Shown: one piece after another, positions 1-8,745 of the stretch
Position numbering within the stretch: position 1 is the first letter of the stretch
How the letters are laid out: the number at the start of each line of letters is the position of its first letter
Assembly (NCBI RefSeq): GCF_900108475.1
Contig: NZ_FNWO01000001.1
Location: 243,557 to 307,556, forward strand
From: Magnetospirillum fulvum
GTDB taxonomy: Bacteria; Pseudomonadota; Alphaproteobacteria; Rhodospirillales; Magnetospirillaceae
Direction: 5' to 3'
Length of the DNA: 64,000 nt
Made by a program: the position numbers and the translations under genes
Notes under the pieces: model-generated
What the model was told of the DNA's origin: nothing
What the model saw: only the letters and a program-made list of their open reading frames with translations
Databases searched by the model: none

Positions 1-21
1 CGCCGCGCTGAAGGGGAAATT

Positions 22-339
22 ATGACCGAGTTTCGCCTCTACCTGATCCAGCGCGTGACCGCTGCCTTGCTGCTCGGGCTGGGGCTGGTCCATCTCGGAA
101 CGATCCTGTCGGCAACCGAGGCCCCGCTCTCCGCCGCTGACATTCTGGCCCGGACCCGCGCCTCGGCGCTGTGGCCGATTTTCTATGGCGTGTTCGTTCT
201 GGCCGCCGCGACCCATGCCGCGATTGGGCTGCGGACCATCGCCCGCGAATGGCTGGGGTGGCGGCGCGATATCTGGGTGATGGCGCTGTGGCTGGCTCTG
301 ACCGGGCTTGGCCTGCGCGCGGTGTGGGGGATCGCCTGA
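22..339 (+). CDS. Succinate dehydrogenase/fumarate reductase-type membrane anchor, first subunit
   Basis: This 105-residue protein has three hydrophobic segments (about residues 12-30, 50-70 and 85-103). An early Gln-Arg-Val-Thr stretch and a His in the first helix resemble the heme/quinone-site residues of SdhC/SdhD-type anchors. It probably anchors the flavoprotein encoded at 602 to the inner membrane and contacts quinone. A purine-rich ribosome site (AAGGGGAAA) precedes the ATG. Its stop overlaps the next start (TGATG). A TGA at 9-11 may end an upstream gene; the missing iron-sulfur subunit could lie there. The assignment rests on size, topology and neighbours more than on strong motifs. 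Confidence 0.7.
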   Translation: MTEFRLYLIQRVTAALLLGLGLVHLGTILSATEAPLSAADILARTRASALWPIFYGVFVLAAATHAAIGLRTIAREWLGWRRDIWVMALWLALTGLGLRAVWGIA

Positions 340-608
340 TGTCGAACCGTCCTTTGCGATCGCATCGGGATCATCCCGGCTGGTGGGCCTATCTGCTTCA
401 CCGCCTGTCGGGCTTGGTCATTGCTCTGTTTCTACCGCTGCATTTCCTCGCTCTCGGGCTGGCACTCGACGCCGCCATGCTCGACGACTTTCTCGATTGG
501 ACCCACGCCCCGCTGGTGCGGGTCACCGAAATTGTTTTGGTTGTCGCCCTGATCGCCCACCTGATCGGTGGGGCACGATTGCTGCTGCGCGAGGTCTGGC
601 CATGGTGA
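339..608 (+). CDS. Succinate dehydrogenase/fumarate reductase-type membrane anchor, second subunit
   Basis: This 89-residue membrane protein has an N-terminal His-Arg-Leu-Ser-Gly motif, typical of SDH cytochrome b subunits, followed by a helix with a conserved His. Two to three hydrophobic segments are visible. The start is fixed by overlap with the preceding stop, and its own end overlaps the flavoprotein start by 7 bases. That implies translational coupling of the two anchors and the flavoprotein. It is shorter than canonical SdhC (about 125-130 residues). Confidence 0.7.
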   Translation: MSNRPLRSHRDHPGWWAYLLHRLSGLVIALFLPLHFLALGLALDAAMLDDFLDWTHAPLVRVTEIVLVVALIAHLIGGARLLLREVWPW

Positions 609-2335
609 GAGCGCCCGTCGAGACCCTGTCGGTCGATGTGCTGATTTTGGGCGCGGGCGGGGCTGGTCTGTTGGCCGCGCTTCATTGCCACGATGGAGCC
701 CCGGAGTTGAAGATCGCGATTGCGGTCAAGGGGCTGCTGGGCAAAAGCGGCTGCACCCGGATGGTTCAGGGCGGCTATAACGTCGCGCTCGATCCGGCGG
801 ATTCGGTCGAACGCCATTTCATGGATACGATCGAGGGCGGGCAGTGGCTCAACGACCAGGACCTGGCCTGGACCCTGGTCACCGGGGCGATTGAGCGGGT
901 CCGCGAGTTGGAAAACCGCTGGGGCTGCTTCTTCGACCGCACCGCCGACGGGCGGGTCCATCAAAAAGCCTTTGCCGGTCAGAGCTTCGACCGCACCGTT
1001 CACAAGGGCAGCCTGACCGGGATCGAGATCGTCAATCGCTTGGCCGAACAGGTGTGGGCGCGGCCGATCCAGCGGCTGGAGGAGCATCGCGCCCTGGCCC
1101 TGCTGCCCGCCGCCGGGGGCGAGGGGATCGCCGGAGCCCTGCTGCTCGATATCCGCCAGGGCGTGTTCCGGCTGGTCCGGGCCCAGGCCGTGCTGCTCGC
1201 CACCGGGGCCGGGCCGTCGATGTACCGCTATCACACCCCCTCGGGCGATAAGAGCACCGACGGGCTGGCGATGGCGCTCCGGCTGGGCTTGCCCCTGCGC
1301 GACATGGAGATGGTCCAGTTCCACCCGACCGGGCTGGCGCTGGGCGCCCACACCCGCGCCACCGGCACGATCATCGAAGAGGGCTTGCGCGGCACGGGCG
1401 GCCACCTGCTGCGGGCCGATGGGTCCCGCTTCATGGCCGAATACGATCCCCGCGCCGAGCGGGCCACCCGCGATATCGTCAGCCGGGCGATGGAAGCGGA
1501 AATGCGCCGGGGCAACACCGGCCCCCAGGGTGGGCTGTTCCTGTCGATGGCCCATCTCGATCCAGAGATGGTGCGGCGCGACTTTAGGGGAATGGTCGAT
1601 CGCTGCGCCGATCTCGGCTTCGATCTGGTCGGGGGCCGGGTCGAGGTGACACCGACCGCGCATTATCTGATGGGCGGCGTGACCTTCCGCCCCGACGGCT
1701 CGACCGAATTCCCTGGCCTCTACGCCGCCGGAGAGGATACCGGCGGCGTTCACGGTGCCAACCGACTGGGCGGCAACGGCGTTGCCAATTCGACGGTGTT
1801 CGGTGGCATCGCGGGCGACACCATCGCCCGTGAGGTCAAGCCGTCGCAGCCCCCGCCCGACCTGGATCGCAGCGTGCTGGAGGCGGCTATTTCCGCCGCC
1901 CTTCGCCCGCTGGAAAGCCTGCCGGGAGACCTCTACGGCCTGCGTGACCGTCTGCTTGACCTGATGTGGGACAAGGTCGGAATCGTCCGCGACCGCACCG
2001 GGCTGGAGCAGGCGTTGAGCGAATTGGACGATTTCGCCGCCGAGATTGCCGAGATCGGCCTGCTCGGCGGTACTCACTTCAATCAGACCTGGCAGGACCG
2101 GATCAATATCGAGAACCAGATCCTGGTGTCGCGGGCGATTACCGCCGCTGCACTCGCCCGCGAAAATTCGCGCGGAGCTCATTTCCGCGCCGATCACCCC
2201 GAGCCCGGAACGCTGGAGCACAGCGCTCACACCCTGGTCCGGCTGGACGGCAAAAGCCTGACCGTCTCGACCCGCCCGGTTGCCTTCTCCCGGGTCCGTC
2301 CCGGACAGACGCTGGTGACAGAGGGCCGGGCATGA
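602..2335 (+). CDS. Succinate dehydrogenase/fumarate reductase flavoprotein subunit, atypical subtype
   Basis: This 577-residue flavoprotein would interconvert succinate and fumarate at the inner membrane. Visible motifs are the N-terminal dinucleotide fold (GAGGAGL, residues 17-23), the substrate-site VQFHPTGL, and the C-terminal HGANRLGGNG with its catalytic-type Arg. The segment that normally carries the FAD-linking His reads GKSGCTRMVQGG, with Cys51-Thr52 where SHTVAAQGG is expected, so the flavin is probably not linked through that His. The C-terminal motif resembles L-aspartate oxidase and thiol:fumarate reductase-type proteins as much as mitochondrial-type SdhA. The ATG at 602 sits inside the preceding gene and directly precedes the FAD fold. 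L-aspartate oxidase is less likely because two anchors precede it. Confidence 0.8.
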   Translation: MVRAPVETLSVDVLILGAGGAGLLAALHCHDGAPELKIAIAVKGLLGKSGCTRMVQGGYNVALDPADSVERHFMDTIEGGQWLNDQDLAWTLVTGAIERVRELENRWGCFFDRTADGRVHQKAFAGQSFDRTVHKGSLTGIEIVNRLAEQVWARPIQRLEEHRALALLPAAGGEGIAGALLLDIRQGVFRLVRAQAVLLATGAGPSMYRYHTPSGDKSTDGLAMALRLGLPLRDMEMVQFHPTGLALGAHTRATGTIIEEGLRGTGGHLLRADGSRFMAEYDPRAERATRDIVSRAMEAEMRRGNTGPQGGLFLSMAHLDPEMVRRDFRGMVDRCADLGFDLVGGRVEVTPTAHYLMGGVTFRPDGSTEFPGLYAAGEDTGGVHGANRLGGNGVANSTVFGGIAGDTIAREVKPSQPPPDLDRSVLEAAISAALRPLESLPGDLYGLRDRLLDLMWDKVGIVRDRTGLEQALSELDDFAAEIAEIGLLGGTHFNQTWQDRINIENQILVSRAITAAALARENSRGAHFRADHPEPGTLEHSAHTLVRLDGKSLTVSTRPVAFSRVRPGQTLVTEGRA

Positions 2336-3264
2336 GTATCGCGATCGACCGAATCGAGCCTGTCGCCGCCGAATTGATGCGGCGCGCCGCCATCGACATT
2401 CCCGACGATGTCCGCGCCGGAATCGCCCGGATGGCGCAGACGGAGGCCGAGCCGCTGTCACGCTTCGTGCTGGAGGCGCTGCTGGAGAATTGGCAGGCGG
2501 CGGAACAGGATCGTCGGGCGATGTGCGCCGATACCGGCCTACCGCGCTGGTACGTCAAGCTCGGCAACGAGGCACGGATCGAAGGCGGCTGCGTCGCGCT
2601 GGAACGGGCGCTGCGCCGCGCCACCGCTTCGGCGACCGAGACCATTCCGCTTCGCCCCAACCGGGTTCATCCGCTGACCCGCCAGGATTCCAACAGCAAT
2701 GTCGGCATCCTGGCCCCCGAAATCGACTACAGCGTCGAACCCGCGGCCGATTGGGTCGATCTGATCGCGGTGCATAAAGGCGGGTTGTTCGGCACCGATT
2801 GGCGGATGCTGTTTCCCGGCGACGGTATCGACGGCATCAAACGGTTCTTCCTCGATTGCCTGCTCCAGTTCGGACGGCGCGGGCTGGCCTGCCAACCGGC
2901 GATTCTGGGGGTGGGAATCGGCGGCTCGAAAGACACCTGCATGACGATCGGCAAACAGGCGGCGTGCCTGCGGGTGGTCGGCAGCCGCCATCCCGATCCG
3001 GCGGTGGCCGGGCTGGAAGACGAGTTGCTGGCGCTGGCCAATGCCAGCGGGATCGGACCGATGGGCTTTGTCGGCAGTTCGATGGCGATCGATTGCCATA
3101 TCGAGATCGCCCACACCCACACTGGCGGAATGCCGGTCAGCGTCCATGCCTTTTGCCTGTCGTCGCGTCGGGCGGTGGCGCGGCTTTACGATGACGGACG
3201 GGTGGAATACCGCACCGATCCCGACTGGTTCACCCCCTATCATCGGCGGGAGGGCGAAGAATGA
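2332..3264 (+). CDS. Class I [4Fe-4S] fumarate hydratase / L(+)-tartrate dehydratase, alpha subunit
   Basis: This 310-residue protein is the size of TtdA and of the N-terminal half of class I fumarases. Candidate cluster ligands are the Cys residues in RAMCADTGLP, GGSKDTCMTIG and HAFCLSSRR. The motif IEIAHTHTGGMPV is characteristic of the family. It would bind an oxygen-labile [4Fe-4S] cluster and hydrate fumarate to malate (or dehydrate tartrate) together with the next gene. ATGA overlaps tie it both to the flavoprotein upstream and to the beta subunit downstream. Fumarase is favoured because succinate/fumarate chemistry is encoded in the same operon; sequence alone does not exclude tartrate. 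Confidence 0.85.
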   Translation: MSIAIDRIEPVAAELMRRAAIDIPDDVRAGIARMAQTEAEPLSRFVLEALLENWQAAEQDRRAMCADTGLPRWYVKLGNEARIEGGCVALERALRRATASATETIPLRPNRVHPLTRQDSNSNVGILAPEIDYSVEPAADWVDLIAVHKGGLFGTDWRMLFPGDGIDGIKRFFLDCLLQFGRRGLACQPAILGVGIGGSKDTCMTIGKQAACLRVVGSRHPDPAVAGLEDELLALANASGIGPMGFVGSSMAIDCHIEIAHTHTGGMPVSVHAFCLSSRRAVARLYDDGRVEYRTDPDWFTPYHRREGEE

Positions 3265-3926
3265 GTCTGCGCCATGTCACTTTGACCCTGCCCGCCAGCG
3301 ACGAAGCCCTGGCGGCGCTGCGGGTCGGCGATGTCGTCACCCTGTCCGGCGTGCTCTATACCGGGCGCGAAGGGCTATACCGCCGTCTACTCGACCAGAA
3401 GATCGCGCCGCCGGTCGATCTGCGCACCCTGTCCAACGCCAATTTCCACTGCTCGCCCGCCGCCGCCTTGCCGCCGAGTGGAGAGCCACAGGTCGGCGCG
3501 GTGACCGCCACCGCCAGCTTTCGCTTTTCCCACTGGCTGGAGAGCTGGTTCGCTCTGTCGGGCTGCCGGGTGATGATCGGCAAGGGCGGAATGAGCGAGC
3601 GCGATTATCGCGACCATTTCGTTCCCAACCGGGCGATCTATCTGACCACGATCGGCTATGGCACCGGCGCTCTGTTGGGGCGGGGGATCAAGCGGATACC
3701 CGCCGTCTACTGGCACGACGAACTGGGGCTGGCGCAGGCGATCTGGGTGCTGGAAGTCGAAGCGTTCGGGCCGTTCCTGGTCGAATGCGACCTGAGCGGA
3801 GCCAGCCTGTTCGCCGGAATGGACCGCGCCATCGCCGAACGGGTCGAGGCGCTCTATTCCGGGTTGAAGCCCCCTGCCCTCGGCCGCTATGGCGAGGCGA
3901 TCGACCGCCGAAAAGAGATCGTCTGA
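3261..3926 (+). CDS. Class I fumarate hydratase / L(+)-tartrate dehydratase, beta subunit
   Basis: This 221-residue protein matches TtdB and the C-terminal domain of class I fumarases. It has a swivel-type N-terminal half with a VTLSGVLYTGRE stretch and the signature GKGGMSERDY near the middle. It pairs with the alpha subunit, with which its start overlaps (ATGA). A 76-base gap and a change of function follow, so it probably ends this transcription unit. The substrate ambiguity is the same as for the alpha subunit. Confidence 0.85.
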   Translation: MSLRHVTLTLPASDEALAALRVGDVVTLSGVLYTGREGLYRRLLDQKIAPPVDLRTLSNANFHCSPAAALPPSGEPQVGAVTATASFRFSHWLESWFALSGCRVMIGKGGMSERDYRDHFVPNRAIYLTTIGYGTGALLGRGIKRIPAVYWHDELGLAQAIWVLEVEAFGPFLVECDLSGASLFAGMDRAIAERVEALYSGLKPPALGRYGEAIDRRKEIV

Positions 3927-3970
3927 ACCGAGGTCAGCGCGGTTTCCCTGGACCACCGCGCCCGAATAAT

Positions 3971-3996
3971 CTACAAACTACTAGCTTTGTGATAAG
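3971..3996. promoter_or_regulatory. Possible dyad operator upstream of the Fe-ADH/sulfo-lyase operon
   Basis: The short AT-rich gap before the gene at 4003 contains nested dyads: ACAAA (3973-3977) with TTTGT (3986-3990), and CTAC (3971-3974) with GTAG (3995-3998). It is the only low-GC stretch nearby and sits just before the start codon. A repressor binding site is plausible. No regulator gene is adjacent, so this is a weak call. Confidence 0.25.
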
Positions 3997-4002
3997 TAGA
4001 TA

Positions 4003-5253
4003 ATGACTCACGAACACGCTTTCTCCCTTCACGTCCCCGATCTGGTTTTCGGACGGGGTGCCCTCGCCGAAGTCGGTGAGCATGCCCGCGCCCTGGGGCT
4101 GACCCGGGTGCTGCTGGTGACCGACCGCACCCTCCGCCCGCTTGCCCCCGTCACCCGCGTCGAAACCGCGCTGCGGGATGCCGGGATCGAGGTGATCCTC
4201 CACGATTTCGTTGCGATCGAGCCGACCGAATCCGCGATCGACCGCGCCGGAGCGGCCGGGCAGATACACGGCATCGACGGCTTTATCTCGGTCGGCGGCG
4301 GGTCCAGCATCGATACCGCCAAGGGGGCCAATCTGCTGGTGTCGCGCGGGGGACGGATCGCCGATTTCCTGCCGCCGCCGCTGGGAGCCGGGCGAACGCT
4401 GGGCGGGGGTCCACTGCTGCCCCACATTGCTTGCCCGACCACCTTCGGTACCGCCGCCGAGACCACCGGAATCGTGGCCTTTGCCCTCGATCACGGGCGC
4501 GGCAAGACCACCCTGACCGGAGCGCCGTTGCGGCCCAGCCTCGGCCTGCTCGACCCCACCGCGCTGCTGACCCTGCCGCCGATGGTGCTGGCCGCCAATG
4601 CGTTCGATCTGCTGTCCCATGCGATCGAGAGCGAAACCGCCCGCCCCTTCGAGTCCCGCCCCGCCCCCGCCGATCCCGCTCGCCGTCCGGTGACCCAGGG
4701 AGCCAACCCCTTCGCCAGCCTGGGCTGCCGGGAAGCAATCCGCCTCGTCGCGGGGGCGCTGGGTCCGGCGCTCGACGATCCGACCGATATCGAGTCCCGC
4801 GAACAATTGATGCGGGCCGGGCTGCTGGCCGGAACGGTGTTCGGGATGTCGGGCAACCATCTGCCCCACGCGCTGTCCTATCCGATCTCGACCCTGGCCC
4901 ATCGCTGGACCGCCCCGGATTATCCCGACGACCATCCGTTTCTGCCCCACGGTTTGAGCGTCGCCCTGGCCGCGCCCGCCGTGTTCCGCCACCTCGAACG
5001 ACGGCTGCCCGACCGCTTTGCCCCGGTCGCCCGCGCCCTTGCCACCGACTCGGTCGCCGATGCGCTGATCGCGCTGATGCGCCGCGCCGGACTGCCGAAC
5101 GGGCTGACCGCGATTGGTCTCAGCGACGAACACCACCCGGCCCTGGTCGAGGGAGCGCTGGCGCAACGTCGCCTGATCGACAATGCCCCGCTGACGCCCA
5201 CCGCCGCCGACCTTGCCGCGATCCTGGCCGACGCCCGGCGTTACTGGTCCTGA
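4003..5253 (+). CDS. Iron-containing (group III) alcohol dehydrogenase, hydroxyacid-oxoacid transhydrogenase-like
   Basis: This 416-residue protein has the group III ADH architecture. GGGSSIDTAK is the NAD-binding motif. Metal ligands are expected from DLLSHAIES, GNHLPHALSYP and LPHGLSVAL. The length, the insert around residues 205-225 and the DDHPFLPHG region resemble ADHFE1-type hydroxyacid-oxoacid transhydrogenases. In this context it may oxidise a hydroxy-acid or sulfonated alcohol feeding the lyase downstream, which is an inference. No strong ribosome site is visible. The downstream permease gene starts within or just after its stop, so the genes are probably cotranscribed. Confidence 0.8.
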   Translation: MTHEHAFSLHVPDLVFGRGALAEVGEHARALGLTRVLLVTDRTLRPLAPVTRVETALRDAGIEVILHDFVAIEPTESAIDRAGAAGQIHGIDGFISVGGGSSIDTAKGANLLVSRGGRIADFLPPPLGAGRTLGGGPLLPHIACPTTFGTAAETTGIVAFALDHGRGKTTLTGAPLRPSLGLLDPTALLTLPPMVLAANAFDLLSHAIESETARPFESRPAPADPARRPVTQGANPFASLGCREAIRLVAGALGPALDDPTDIESREQLMRAGLLAGTVFGMSGNHLPHALSYPISTLAHRWTAPDYPDDHPFLPHGLSVALAAPAVFRHLERRLPDRFAPVARALATDSVADALIALMRRAGLPNGLTAIGLSDEHHPALVEGALAQRRLIDNAPLTPTAADLAAILADARRYWS

Positions 5254-5267
5254 TGATGGAGTCCCCG

Positions 5268-6107
5268 ATGACCGACAGCACCCTGGCGTTCGATCCTTCG
5301 GCAATTGCGGTCCGTCCGCTGTCGCCCTGGACCCGCCTGTGGAATATCACCGCCTTTCGCCGGGGAACGATCCTGGTGCTGCTGGCCCTGGTCTGGGAGG
5401 GCTATGGCCGCCTCGCCAACAACCCGCTGATGTTTCCCACCTTCACCGACACAGCCGTCGCCTTTTACGACGCCCTGGTCCACGGCACCTTGCTGAAGAA
5501 GTCGCAGACCTCGCTTGAGGTGCTGCTGATGGGCTATGGCATCGGCAGCGCGATCGCCCTGGTTCTGGCCGGACTGGCCGCCTCGACCCGGATCGGCGAA
5601 GACGTACTGGCAACGCTGACCGCGATGTTCAACCCACTGCCCGCGATTGCCTTGCTGCCGCTGGCGTTGCTGTGGTTCGGGCTGGGAACTCCCTCGCTGC
5701 TGTTCGTGCTGGTCCATGCCGTGCTGTGGCCGCTGGCGCTGAACGCTTCGGCCGGGTTCTCGTCGGTGCCGGAAACGCTGCGGATGGCCGGGCGCAATTA
5801 CGGCCTGACCGGCTGGCGCTATATCGCCCTGATCCTGATCCCCGCCGCCTTCCCGGCAATTCTGACCGGGCTGAAAGTCGGCTGGGCCTTTGCCTGGCGC
5901 ACCCTGATCGCCGCCGAACTGGTGTTCGGGGTCGCCTCGGGGTCGGGCGGATTGGGCTGGTTCATCTTCGAAAACAAGAACCGGCTGGAGACCGCCTCGG
6001 TTTTCGCCGGTCTCGGCACCGTCATCATCATCGGCCTGCTGGTCGAGAGTCTGGTGTTTCGCGTCATCGAGCGACACACCATCCGCAAATGGGGAATGCA
6101 ACGATGA
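5268..6107 (+). CDS. ABC transporter permease of the SsuC/TauC (sulfonate/nitrate/taurine) type
   Basis: This 279-residue inner-membrane protein has about six hydrophobic helices. The EAA-loop region (GRNYGLTGWRYIALILIPAAFP) is typical of the nitrate/sulfonate/taurine permease family. In-frame ATGs occur at 5253 and 5256, overlapping the previous stop, but a GGAG ribosome site sits six bases before the ATG at 5268, so that start is preferred. Its partner is the binding protein at 7584. No ATP-binding subunit is encoded beside it. The end overlaps the next start (ATGA). Confidence 0.85.
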   Translation: MTDSTLAFDPSAIAVRPLSPWTRLWNITAFRRGTILVLLALVWEGYGRLANNPLMFPTFTDTAVAFYDALVHGTLLKKSQTSLEVLLMGYGIGSAIALVLAGLAASTRIGEDVLATLTAMFNPLPAIALLPLALLWFGLGTPSLLFVLVHAVLWPLALNASAGFSSVPETLRMAGRNYGLTGWRYIALILIPAAFPAILTGLKVGWAFAWRTLIAAELVFGVASGSGGLGWFIFENKNRLETASVFAGLGTVIIIGLLVESLVFRVIERHTIRKWGMQR

Positions 6108-6391
6108 GTACACCCGATTTCCTGGTCCACCACGCCGCCGATTCGGTCGGGGTGGTGACGGTCGAGACCGTTCAGCCTGGCCAGACCCTGACCGGCTGGG
6201 TGATGGATACCGACCAGACCGTCACCATCGCCGCGCTCGACGCTATTCCGCTCGGCCACAAGATCGCTCTGGCCGACATCGCCGAGGACGACACCGTGCT
6301 GAAATACGGCCACGACATCGGCCGGGCGGTCCTGCCGGTCCGACGCGGCGGACACGTCCATGTCCATAACCTCAAGACCAAGCGGTGGTAG
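6104..6391 (+). CDS. suyA: SuyA-like small lyase subunit (SAF domain, UxaA N-terminal family)
   Basis: This 95-residue single SAF domain resembles the small subunit of (2R)-3-sulfolactate sulfo-lyase and the N-terminal domain of altronate dehydratase. The family motif I-P-x-G-H-K-I-A-L and the segment KYGHDIGRA are visible. It acts in the cytosol as partner of the next gene. Tight spacing (ATGA overlap upstream, four bases downstream) supports a heterodimer. Altronate or galactarate dehydratases normally carry this domain differently, and the sulfonate-type transporter favours SuyA. The gene symbol is tentative. Confidence 0.65.
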   Translation: MSTPDFLVHHAADSVGVVTVETVQPGQTLTGWVMDTDQTVTIAALDAIPLGHKIALADIAEDDTVLKYGHDIGRAVLPVRRGGHVHVHNLKTKRW

Positions 6392-6395
6392 GAAA

Positions 6396-7559
6396 ATGAG
6401 CAAGAGCTTCTGGGGCTACCGCCGCGAGAACGGCCGGGTCGGCGTGCGCAATCATGTCATCATCCTGCCGCTTGACGATCTGTCGAACGCCGCCAGCGAG
6501 GCGGTCGCCCATGCCATCAAGGGCACCCTGGCCCTGCCCCACCCCTATGGCCGACTGCAATTCGGGGCCGATCTGGCGCTGCATTTCCGCACCCTGATCG
6601 GGACCGGAGCCAATCCCAACGTCGCCGCCGTGGTGGTGATCGGGATCGAGCCGGGCTGGACCCAGCGGGTCGTCGATGGCATCGCCAAGACCGGCAAGCC
6701 GGTCGCGGGCTTCTCGATCGAGGGCAATGGCGACATCGCCACCATTGCCGCCGCATCGCGTGCCGCCAAGGATTTCGTCCAGTGGGCGAGCGAAAAGCGG
6801 CGCGAGCAGACCGGAATCGAGGAATTGTGGGTCTCGGTCAAATGCGGCGAATCCGATACCACGTCGGGATTGGCGGCCAATCCGACCGTCGGCGATTTCC
6901 TCGACAAGGTCGATGCGCTGGGCGCGACCACCTGCTTTGGCGAGACGTCGGAACTGACCGGGGCCGAGCAGGTTTGCGCCACCCGCGCCGCCACCCCGGA
7001 GGTTGCCGCGAAGTTTCTCGCCACCTGGGGGGCCTATAACGACTTCATCCTCGCCAACAAGACCGACGATCTGTCCGAGAGCCAGCCGACCAAGGGCAAT
7101 ATCGAAGGCGGGCTGTCGACGATCGAGGAAAAGGCGTTCGGCAATTTCCAGAAAATCGGCAAGAACGCCCGCTTCATCGACGTGCTGGAACCGGCCGAAC
7201 CCCCGGCGAAGGGGCCTGGGCTCTATTTCATGGACACCTCGTCGGCGGCGGCGGAATGCGTGACCTTGCAGGCGGCGGCGGGCTTTGCCGTCCATCTGTT
7301 CCCCACCGGCCAGGGCAACGTGATTGGTAACCCGATCGTCCCGGTGGTCAAGATCACCGCCAATCCCCGCACCGTCCGCACCATGGCCGAGCATATCGAC
7401 CATGACGTCAGCGGGCTGTTGCGGCGCGAACTCAGCCTCGATCAGGCCGGCGACCAGTTGCTCGACCTGACGCTCCGCACCGCCAATGGCCGCCTGACCG
7501 CCGCCGAGGCGCTGGGCCATCGCGAATTCGTCCTGACCAAATTGTATCGCAGCGCCTGA
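6396..7559 (+). CDS. suyB: SuyB-like (2R)-sulfolactate sulfo-lyase large subunit (UxaA family)
   Basis: This 387-residue cytosolic lyase is of the altronate dehydratase/sulfo-lyase C-terminal family. It opens with [19 protein letters not shown] and contains [22 protein letters not shown] and [16 protein letters not shown], a set that I recall from SuyB rather than from UxaA. SuyAB converts 3-sulfolactate to pyruvate and sulfite. Conserved Cys in KCGESD is a likely metal ligand of the family. It is flanked by the small subunit and by a sulfonate-type permease and binding protein. A hydroxy-acid dehydratase of other specificity is the alternative. Confidence 0.65.
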   Translation: MSKSFWGYRRENGRVGVRNHVIILPLDDLSNAASEAVAHAIKGTLALPHPYGRLQFGADLALHFRTLIGTGANPNVAAVVVIGIEPGWTQRVVDGIAKTGKPVAGFSIEGNGDIATIAAASRAAKDFVQWASEKRREQTGIEELWVSVKCGESDTTSGLAANPTVGDFLDKVDALGATTCFGETSELTGAEQVCATRAATPEVAAKFLATWGAYNDFILANKTDDLSESQPTKGNIEGGLSTIEEKAFGNFQKIGKNARFIDVLEPAEPPAKGPGLYFMDTSSAAAECVTLQAAAGFAVHLFPTGQGNVIGNPIVPVVKITANPRTVRTMAEHIDHDVSGLLRRELSLDQAGDQLLDLTLRTANGRLTAAEALGHREFVLTKLYRSA

Positions 7560-7583
7560 CCCCCACCTCACAGGAGACACGGC

Positions 7584-8600
7584 ATGAGTCCGCTCAATCG
7601 TCTGCGCCTCGGCGCGCTTGCATTGTTATCCGGCCTGATCCTGGCCGGTGGCCCCGCCACCGCCGAGGTCAAGGAATTGCGCGTCAGCCAGCAATTCGGC
7701 ATCGGCTATCTGCCGCTTCAGATTGCCCGCAACAAGGGGCTGTTCGAAAAGCACGCCAAGGCGCTCGGACTTGATGATCTGAAGGTCAGCTTCGTGACGC
7801 TGGGCGGCGGATCATCGACCAACGACGCCCTGCTGTCCGACAGCATCGACATCGGCACCGGCGGCGTCGGGCCGTTCCTGACCGTCTGGGGCAAGACCCG
7901 CGGCAATCTCGACGTCAAGGGCATCGCCGCGATCAGCGCGATGCCGATTGCCCTCGTCACCACCAACCCGGCGATAAAGACCCTGGCCGACTTTACCGAC
8001 AAGGATCGCATCGCCCTGCCGTCGGTGAAGACCTCGATCCAGGCGGTGACCTTGCAGATCGCCGTCGAGAAGGCGTTCGGCGTAGGCCACCACGAGAAGC
8101 TCGACGGGATCACCGTCTCTGTCAAGCATCCCGACGCCTATGCCGCGCTGGCCTCGGGCAAATCCGAGATCACCGCCCATTTCGGCGGCCCGCCCTTCCA
8201 GCAATTGGAACTGGCGCTGCCCAACGGCCACAAGATCACCGATTCCTATGAAGCGCTGGACGGTCCGGTCAGCTTCAATATCGCCTGGGCCAAGAAATCG
8301 TTCCACGACGCCAACCCGAAGGCGATTGCGGCCTTTATCGCCGCGCTCGACGAGGCCAATGCCTTGATCCGGGCCAATCCGGCCGAGGCGGCGAAGATTC
8401 ACCTGATCGAGGAAAAGAGCACGGCGGACGAGGCGCTGGTGCTGTCGATCATCACCGACCCGGCCTCGAAATTCACCATCGCCCCGCTGAACACCACCAA
8501 GTATGCCGACTTCCTGGCCCGGACCGGACAGATCAAGTCGCGGCCCGACAGTTGGAAGGATCTGTTCTTCGCCGACATCCACGCCGAACCCGGTTCGTGA
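7584..8600 (+). CDS. ABC transporter periplasmic binding protein (SsuA/TauA/NMT1-like)
   Basis: This 338-residue protein has an N-terminal signal peptide (about 28 residues ending near PATAEV). The periplasmic binding fold is of the sulfonate/taurine/thiamine-precursor type: the conserved stretch is GIGYLPLQIARNKGLFEKHAK. It would bind the substrate of the permease at 5268. A GGAG ribosome site precedes the ATG. The neighbouring SuyAB-like genes suggest a sulfonated C3 acid as ligand, which is an inference. Confidence 0.85.
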   Translation: MSPLNRLRLGALALLSGLILAGGPATAEVKELRVSQQFGIGYLPLQIARNKGLFEKHAKALGLDDLKVSFVTLGGGSSTNDALLSDSIDIGTGGVGPFLTVWGKTRGNLDVKGIAAISAMPIALVTTNPAIKTLADFTDKDRIALPSVKTSIQAVTLQIAVEKAFGVGHHEKLDGITVSVKHPDAYAALASGKSEITAHFGGPPFQQLELALPNGHKITDSYEALDGPVSFNIAWAKKSFHDANPKAIAAFIAALDEANALIRANPAEAAKIHLIEEKSTADEALVLSIITDPASKFTIAPLNTTKYADFLARTGQIKSRPDSWKDLFFADIHAEPGS

Positions 8601-8616
8601 TCGGCGCGATTGCCCC

Positions 8617-8651
8617 CTGACCGGGCGGCCCGACAAGCCCCCCCCGGTCAG
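8617..8651. terminator. Hairpin after the binding-protein gene
   Basis: Nine-base perfect arms CTGACCGGG (8617-8625) and CCCGGTCAG (8643-8651) lie just after the binding-protein stop. No U-tract follows, so it may be an attenuating or mRNA-stabilising hairpin rather than a full intrinsic terminator. Confidence 0.4.
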
Positions 8652-8745
8652 AGGGCCAATCGATGGAGAAATCCGCTTGGCTCCCGGACGGCGGCAGGGC
8701 ACGATGGAAGCTACACATTCCCCCCGCCCCCATCTGCCGGTCCCC

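Noticed and set aside
308..601. Upstream in-frame extension of the flavoprotein
   Set aside because: It would overlap the second anchor gene completely and adds Arg-rich non-homologous sequence; the ATG at 602 directly precedes the FAD fold.
398..2461. Long open frame on the minus strand opposite the flavoprotein gene
   Set aside because: High GC and biased third positions create long antisense frames; the translation is Arg/Gln/Gly-rich with no family features, while the plus strand has clear SDH motifs. The same applies to antisense frames at 11991-13838, 15472-17172 and 17163-19067.
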